DNA of 64,000 nucleotides from Mycosarcoma maydis. Lineage: Eukaryota > Basidiomycota > Ustilaginomycetes > Ustilaginales. Positions 59,783 to 64,000 of this stretch are shown here, in pieces. Position 1 is the stretch's first letter. Each line of letters starts with the position of its first letter. The stretch covers positions 930,001 to 994,000 of the forward strand of contig NC_026478.1 in assembly GCF_000328475.2 (NCBI RefSeq), written 5' to 3'. The translations under genes and the position numbers were made by a program. A model generated the notes under the pieces. It saw only the letters and a list, made by a program, of their open reading frames with translations, had not been told where the DNA came from and did not search any database.

Positions 59783-59808
59783 CAGCAGCAGCAGCAACAG
59801 CAACAGCA
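59783..59808. repeat. CAG/CAA trinucleotide repeat
   Basis: Four CAG units followed by alternating CAA and CAG, intergenic. Confidence 0.9.
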
Positions 59809-60944
59809 CAACAACTCACGCAGAGACACGACGGTCCGCGCTGATTCACGATTTGTCCAGTCTGTTGGTTTGAGGCGGCATCTAAACGCTCGCCAAATTC
59901 CTCAAGGGTAAACTTGGATCGCCGATCAGATGGAAATATCACCGATCTGACAGATTGGAGACTGAGGAAAGGACAAAAACAAAAAAAAAAAAAACAAAAA
60001 AAGAGGAAAAGAACAGCGGTCTTCACGACCCTTCCGCTATCAAAACAGAAGGATGGACGAGCCTCTTCTTCTTTCTCTCTTCCACCAAGGGTCTGGAGGT
60101 GACGGTTGGTGACTATGGCGTTCCTTCCTGTCCCTCTACGCCTCGTTTCTTGTGGAAGCGAGGACGGAAGACAAAGGCCCTCAGATGGATTCGTTTTCAA
60201 AGCGAAGGCTGACTATTTGAGTGTGCCCCGTCTCTGTGCATTCTTTGATAGAGTGCCAGCAATAGTCGAGGGTACAATTGTGTTCAGCCACATTCTTCCC
60301 TCCCCTCCAGCATTCACGATTGTATCCGGGCGGTAACGGTGGCCAGCATCGTTCGATGGACCGGATCATACTCCCTGTAGCTAGCTGTCGTGACTCGTTA
60401 AGGGTCGAATCAATCATTCACACGCCTCTCTTTATGGATTTTCGAGTGAGCGGCCGAAAAATCTGATCTTGACTGTACATATGCGCTCTGATCCTTGGTA
60501 CAGACACCTGGATTTGAGAAGCTGACATGCACAACGGGATGCGTCGGGACCAAAATGGGAGTTAGTGTGCGATCTTTGGTTTTACGATTGAACCGTATTT
60601 GTATGCTACCATGTGATTCACGATTTGGACCTGTGCCAAGGAAAGGAGGAACGCTGAGCATTCACGATTCGCGATGATTCACAAGTTTGTGATAACTTTG
60701 TTCTGTCTCACTCACGGCTGAGAAGTGATACTTGTGAGTGTGTCGCTGTGACTGTTGCTACGCGTGTCTGTGTCTGTGTTGCTGTTGCTGTTTGACTGGT
60801 GTTGATCTTTTTGGTTGGACTCACGATTGACGACTTGTGCCTGGATGCGTGATTCACGATTGGTGATTTACGATTGGTGATTTTGGCTCTGTTGTGCTTT
60901 GGCTTCGGCCGTGAGCGTCTCAAGACGCGAGAGATTCATGATAA

Positions 60945-60960
60945 TTAAGTCGTGACTTAA
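60945..60960. repeat. Perfect inverted repeat TTAAGTC-GT-GACTTAA
   Basis: Seven-base arms with a two-base spacer. Related sequences (CGTGACTTAACTT near 44290; ACTTAACTAGTCATAACTTAAGT at 63977-63999) occur elsewhere in the window, also intergenic. This could be a protein-binding palindrome; function unknown. Confidence 0.7.
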
Positions 60961-61646
60961 CTTGGGTGATTCGTGATTGCCAGCCAAGCCGAAGATGAAC
61001 AATTTTCGGGGTTGGCTCGCTTGGCCTGCCGAAACTGGCTATGCGTTAAGTATGCAAAGTGTCAGCTCAGACGCTTGGCTGCCTGCACTCCTGTCTACTG
61101 TACTGTACAGGTACAGTCACGAGTTCAGCAGCTGGACCCCCTCCTCTTGATCATCATCACCATTCCCTTGTTCACTACCAGCGCAGCCCACTGTCTCCAT
61201 CCTCACCCACTTCCTCTCTCGAATTTTGCTGTACCTTCTCTACATCGTTTCACACTCGCTCATCTCCGTGTTTTTGCCCAACTGCCACGTTCATTATTTT
61301 GGTCCCACATCTGTCTATCCAACCGACTCTCGCCCCACAATTGCGCATTTCTCACTCAACACACACACGACCACAATCTCACCTGGCACAAAGTTACCTC
61401 TACGACACTGCCACAACTTTATCGGGCGGATTCGGCTTCATTTGCCTCAAATCGGTCTCTAGAATCTGATCGTTCTCTACCAAGATTGTCACAGTGGCTG
61501 GTCCAACTTGTCAATTTTGGAGACGCACATATTCCCGGGCCTTCACCATTCGTCTCGTCCTTGTCGCTTTGGTCGATACCAGGTCTGTCGACTAGCTTTC
61601 ATCATCATCGCTCCTTCATCAATCGCATCAGAGCACCGTGCCGGCC

Positions 61647-62777
61647 ATGGGCTTACCTAGACAGCCAACCGTCTCGAGCCGACAAAGGTCATACGCATAT
61701 CCACCACCAGCAAGAGGCATCAGCAAACTTTGGGCGTGGATCCCTGACTCATGGGCATGTCGTCTCTTTCTGCTCATCACGCTAGCCGAAGCATCGATCA
61801 ACATTGCGATTGAGAGCGTCCTGTTTGCTCGCTACCAATTTCATCGCAAGACTCACGCATCATTGGATGACGAATCCAAGTCGAGAGCGCTTCCGGTGTT
61901 CGTCATTGTCTTTTCGCTAGCGCACATCTACCAGTTTTTTCTCGCCATCGATGCGGTGATCAACAGGAATACGATTCTTGTCATCGGCGCCATCATCTTT
62001 AATGCATGCTTCCTGGTTTACTCGCTCATCCAGATCTCGGAAATCCGTTCGGTGCTCGGCGATGGTGTTGCACAGGGCTCTTCACAGACGGTGCCGGTGC
62101 AGGTCTTGACGGGCGCCATCCCGATCGTGATCGCGATTGCCGAGATTTCGTTTGTGGTTCTAGGATGGAAGCTATGGAAGGAGTTTGGCTGGCAGATCTA
62201 CAAAAAGATCGGAGCCGACCGGAGCCTCAAGCGTGGCTACCTACACTACCAAATTTATGTGGCGCTGCTCAAGTTTGACTTTTTCATTTTCATCGCCTAC
62301 TGCATCCAGCTGGTTCTGGTGGTCAAGCAGATTGGCTCGGCAGAGCGATGGATCACGATCATTTCCGGACCGTTTTCGCTGCTCATCCTCGTGTTCGCCT
62401 GGTACTCGGTACGCAAGGAGCTCAAGTGGGGCATGCTCGCGTTCCTGGTGGGACTGACGGGAGCGATGGTGTACTTTGTGTACAAGCTCTTCCGTATCTG
62501 GCAGCTCAAGGACACGCTGTACAAGGAAGTGTACAAGAGTCTGACCGTGTTCTCGACACTTTCGATGCTGTTGCTGCTCATCACGGCGGTCATGACGATC
62601 CAGTGCATGCTCAACTTTGATCGAGGTCTCAAGAACGCCATGCGACCACGAAAGGAGCGCACCGCCGCGAACGCCGACAACGGCTACATAGTCGGCTACG
62701 ATGGCAAGACACTGACGCCTCTGGGCGATGGAAGCACGAGCGTGCTCCATCTGCAGCCGCGTTTGAGCTTGGATTGA
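61647..62777 (+). CDS. UPF0658-family Golgi membrane protein
   Basis: A single exon encodes 376 residues from the ATG at 61647, which has a strong start context (GCCATGG); the frame extends only three codons upstream, to a GTG. About seven membrane segments are visible, among them LFLLITLAEASINIAIESVL, then VFVIVFSLAHIYQFFLAIDA, ILVIGAIIFNACFLVYSLIQ and LLLITAVMTIQCMLNFDRGL. The AEASINIAIE and NFDRGLK blocks match the fungal UPF0658 family, whose fission yeast member was placed in the Golgi. No enzymatic motif is visible and the molecular function is unknown. The polar C-terminus ends with GDGSTSVLHLQPRLSLD. Confidence 0.87.
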   Translation: MGLPRQPTVSSRQRSYAYPPPARGISKLWAWIPDSWACRLFLLITLAEASINIAIESVLFARYQFHRKTHASLDDESKSRALPVFVIVFSLAHIYQFFLAIDAVINRNTILVIGAIIFNACFLVYSLIQISEIRSVLGDGVAQGSSQTVPVQVLTGAIPIVIAIAEISFVVLGWKLWKEFGWQIYKKIGADRSLKRGYLHYQIYVALLKFDFFIFIAYCIQLVLVVKQIGSAERWITIISGPFSLLILVFAWYSVRKELKWGMLAFLVGLTGAMVYFVYKLFRIWQLKDTLYKEVYKSLTVFSTLSMLLLLITAVMTIQCMLNFDRGLKNAMRPRKERTAANADNGYIVGYDGKTLTPLGDGSTSVLHLQPRLSLD

Positions 62778-64000
62778 GCTCGAATCGTCCTGTTGCCGTC
62801 TTTGGACTGTACTCGATCGTGAGACTTTTTCTTCTTCTTTGTTTGCCACACTGTCATGGGTTCCCTCTCTACTGTATTTCTGTACCTTTTCATCTCTAGC
62901 ACAGCACACTCTCTTGCTGAACAATACGACTGTCTTTGCAGCTCATCCTAGGTGCGCCTGCCGAGGAGCGACATCGATTGATGTGAGCCCTGCAGCCGTG
63001 TCGGAATATTTACCGACAGCGGCATCGAATCCACACACTGCGATCTGTCAAGCGTCGTGGGTTTAGCGCTTGGGCGGAGGAGTGAAACTGGCAAGGTTGG
63101 CATCACGCATCGGGAGATCGGATGAGAGACCGATCTGTCCACGATGAAGAAGGAAAGGCATGGCGAATCGTCAACTCGTGACTAGTGAGACACGCTGAGA
63201 GCCAAGTGCGGTTCGTCGCACGAGCGATCGCGTCGAGGTCGGCGATGCACCGAGCAAACCGATCAGTCGATCGTTGGTTCCCGATCCGCCGCAGATGTGC
63301 AAGGTCGAGCCACACCGTCGTGGAGCGCTCCACGCTTCACTGCTTTGCAAGTTCGCATAGCATAGCAACGTGAGAGGGTGCAAAGCTCAATCAACTCTGA
63401 TGAACATGACGGGCGTAGGGTGCATACACGCCGAAACTCGAGGCGTGGTCTGCACCATGATGTGGTGACGTTGATCGCACATGCTATCGAGCGTACAATG
63501 ACGTCGTGTTGGAGACCAACTGGAAGGCAAGATAGCTTGGTCGTGTAAGACAGGGTAAAGGAAATCCAAATTTACAGTACATTTACGACGCGAGTTGCTT
63601 GGTGCTTTCTGTTGGCGGTTGTGTTGGATAGAAATTCGATTCGTGATTTGGCAATGAGCTATTTGTCCATAGGGGCTATCAGTCGTACGTGTTAACAGTG
63701 ATTCACAAACACAGCAACGACAGCGACCAAGCTTGACATGAAAGCGAGGTTGAGAGAAGGGCAACGCTTGCTCGCAGACGAACCATGAAATCACAGATGA
63801 ATGTCAGGTTGCACAGCCGACGCACCATTGCATGTGGATTGTGGTGCTTGTGAACCATCGGTTGGACAGCGTCATCTTGAGCAGTGCGTGAATCACGAAT
63901 CTGAATGTCGCCTTGACGGAACGCGTCCAAATGCAGATTTTTCTGTGCGTCCATCATGAATTGTGAATCACGAATAACTTAACTAGTCATAACTTAAGTG
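62778..64000. other. Intergenic region at right edge
   Basis: No gene I can support. It contains the 3' flank of the UPF0658 gene, then mixed sequence with heptamer copies at 63887-63901 and 63963-63975 and the ACTTAAC/AACTTAAGT pair at the edge. Open frames of 60-135 codons here show no conserved pattern. Confidence 0.45.

Larger units (their letters stand above)
59364..61646. other. Long divergent intergenic region rich in heptamers
   Basis: This 2.3 kb region lies between the ankyrin-DIL gene (minus) and the UPF0658 gene (plus). It contains at least nine heptamer-family sites (59641, 59672-59700, 59842, 60312, 60613, 60660-60682, 60847-60879, 60967), a CAG/CAA repeat, an A-rich run at 59977-60012, and the inverted repeat at 60945. 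From about 61140 to 61640 the plus strand is pyrimidine-rich, suggesting the 5' leader of the downstream gene. Frames such as 60973-61785 have no family features. Confidence 0.5.

Noticed and set aside
59977..60012. Poly(A) tail of a retroposed element
   Set aside because: The A-rich run is interrupted by C and G, has no target-site duplication that I can see, and no retrogene sequence precedes it.
60973..61785. 270-codon plus-strand frame
   Set aside because: It overlaps the UPF0658 gene in another frame and reads through pyrimidine-rich leader sequence; no motif.
1..64000. tRNA genes
   Set aside because: I looked for T-loop/B-box-like GTTCGANTC sequences; those found lie in coding regions or lack a matching A box and cloverleaf arms. 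A tRNAscan run would settle it.

Overview
The window looks like a chromosome-internal piece of a smut fungus genome (Basidiomycota, Ustilaginaceae, for example Ustilago or Sporisorium). The reasons are long and mostly intronless genes, serine-rich low-complexity extensions on conserved eukaryotic proteins, short GT-AG introns in only two genes, and many dispersed copies of a TCACGAAT/TCACGATT motif between genes. The family is an inference; the species cannot be settled from sequence alone. There is one assembly gap of 100 N (5374-5473). I found no rRNA, tRNA, transposon, CRISPR array or secondary-metabolite cluster.

Layout. 1-4848 (-): large Ran1/Sks1/Vhs1-like protein kinase, open at the left edge. 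5.5-9.9 kb: three ER-related genes, namely a UBC7-type E2 (one intron), a syntaxin-18/Ufe1-type SNARE and the ALG12 mannosyltransferase. 10.1-11.7 kb: FAM50/XAP5 protein and a small ACT-domain protein, tail to tail. 12.3-15.9 kb: large disordered protein with a CUE/UBA-like C-terminus. 16.7-18.4 kb: amino acid permease, followed by a 3.8 kb intergenic region rich in CCAAT boxes. 22.2-26.6 kb: unknown membrane-anchored protein, FMN-binding split-barrel protein, and a SAM methyltransferase with a histidine-rich insert. 27-35.2 kb: tubulin cofactor D and a very large class 3 lipase, tail to tail. 36.4-41.4 kb: SLX9 and ERG5 (CYP61, two introns), lying between two heptanucleotide arrays. 42.2-48.6 kb: GPI14/PIG-M, SelO/Fmp40 and a JMJD4-like hydroxylase; the last two overlap by 40 bp at their 3' ends. 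49-59.4 kb: Ulp1 SUMO protease, Ecdysoneless/SGT1 protein and an ankyrin-DIL protein. 61.6-62.8 kb: UPF0658 Golgi membrane protein.

The genes are mostly housekeeping: ER protein quality control and glycosylation (UBC7, syntaxin-18, ALG12, GPI14), sterol synthesis (ERG5), ribosome and mRNA biogenesis (SLX9, XAP5, ECD), microtubule assembly (TBCD), SUMO cycling (ULP1) and mitochondrial redox control (SelO). They alternate between divergent pairs sharing about 0.4-0.7 kb and convergent pairs separated by about 0.1-0.2 kb. I see no defence system, biosynthetic cluster or other obviously new multi-gene system. The most unusual signal is the intergenic heptamer family and its two arrays.
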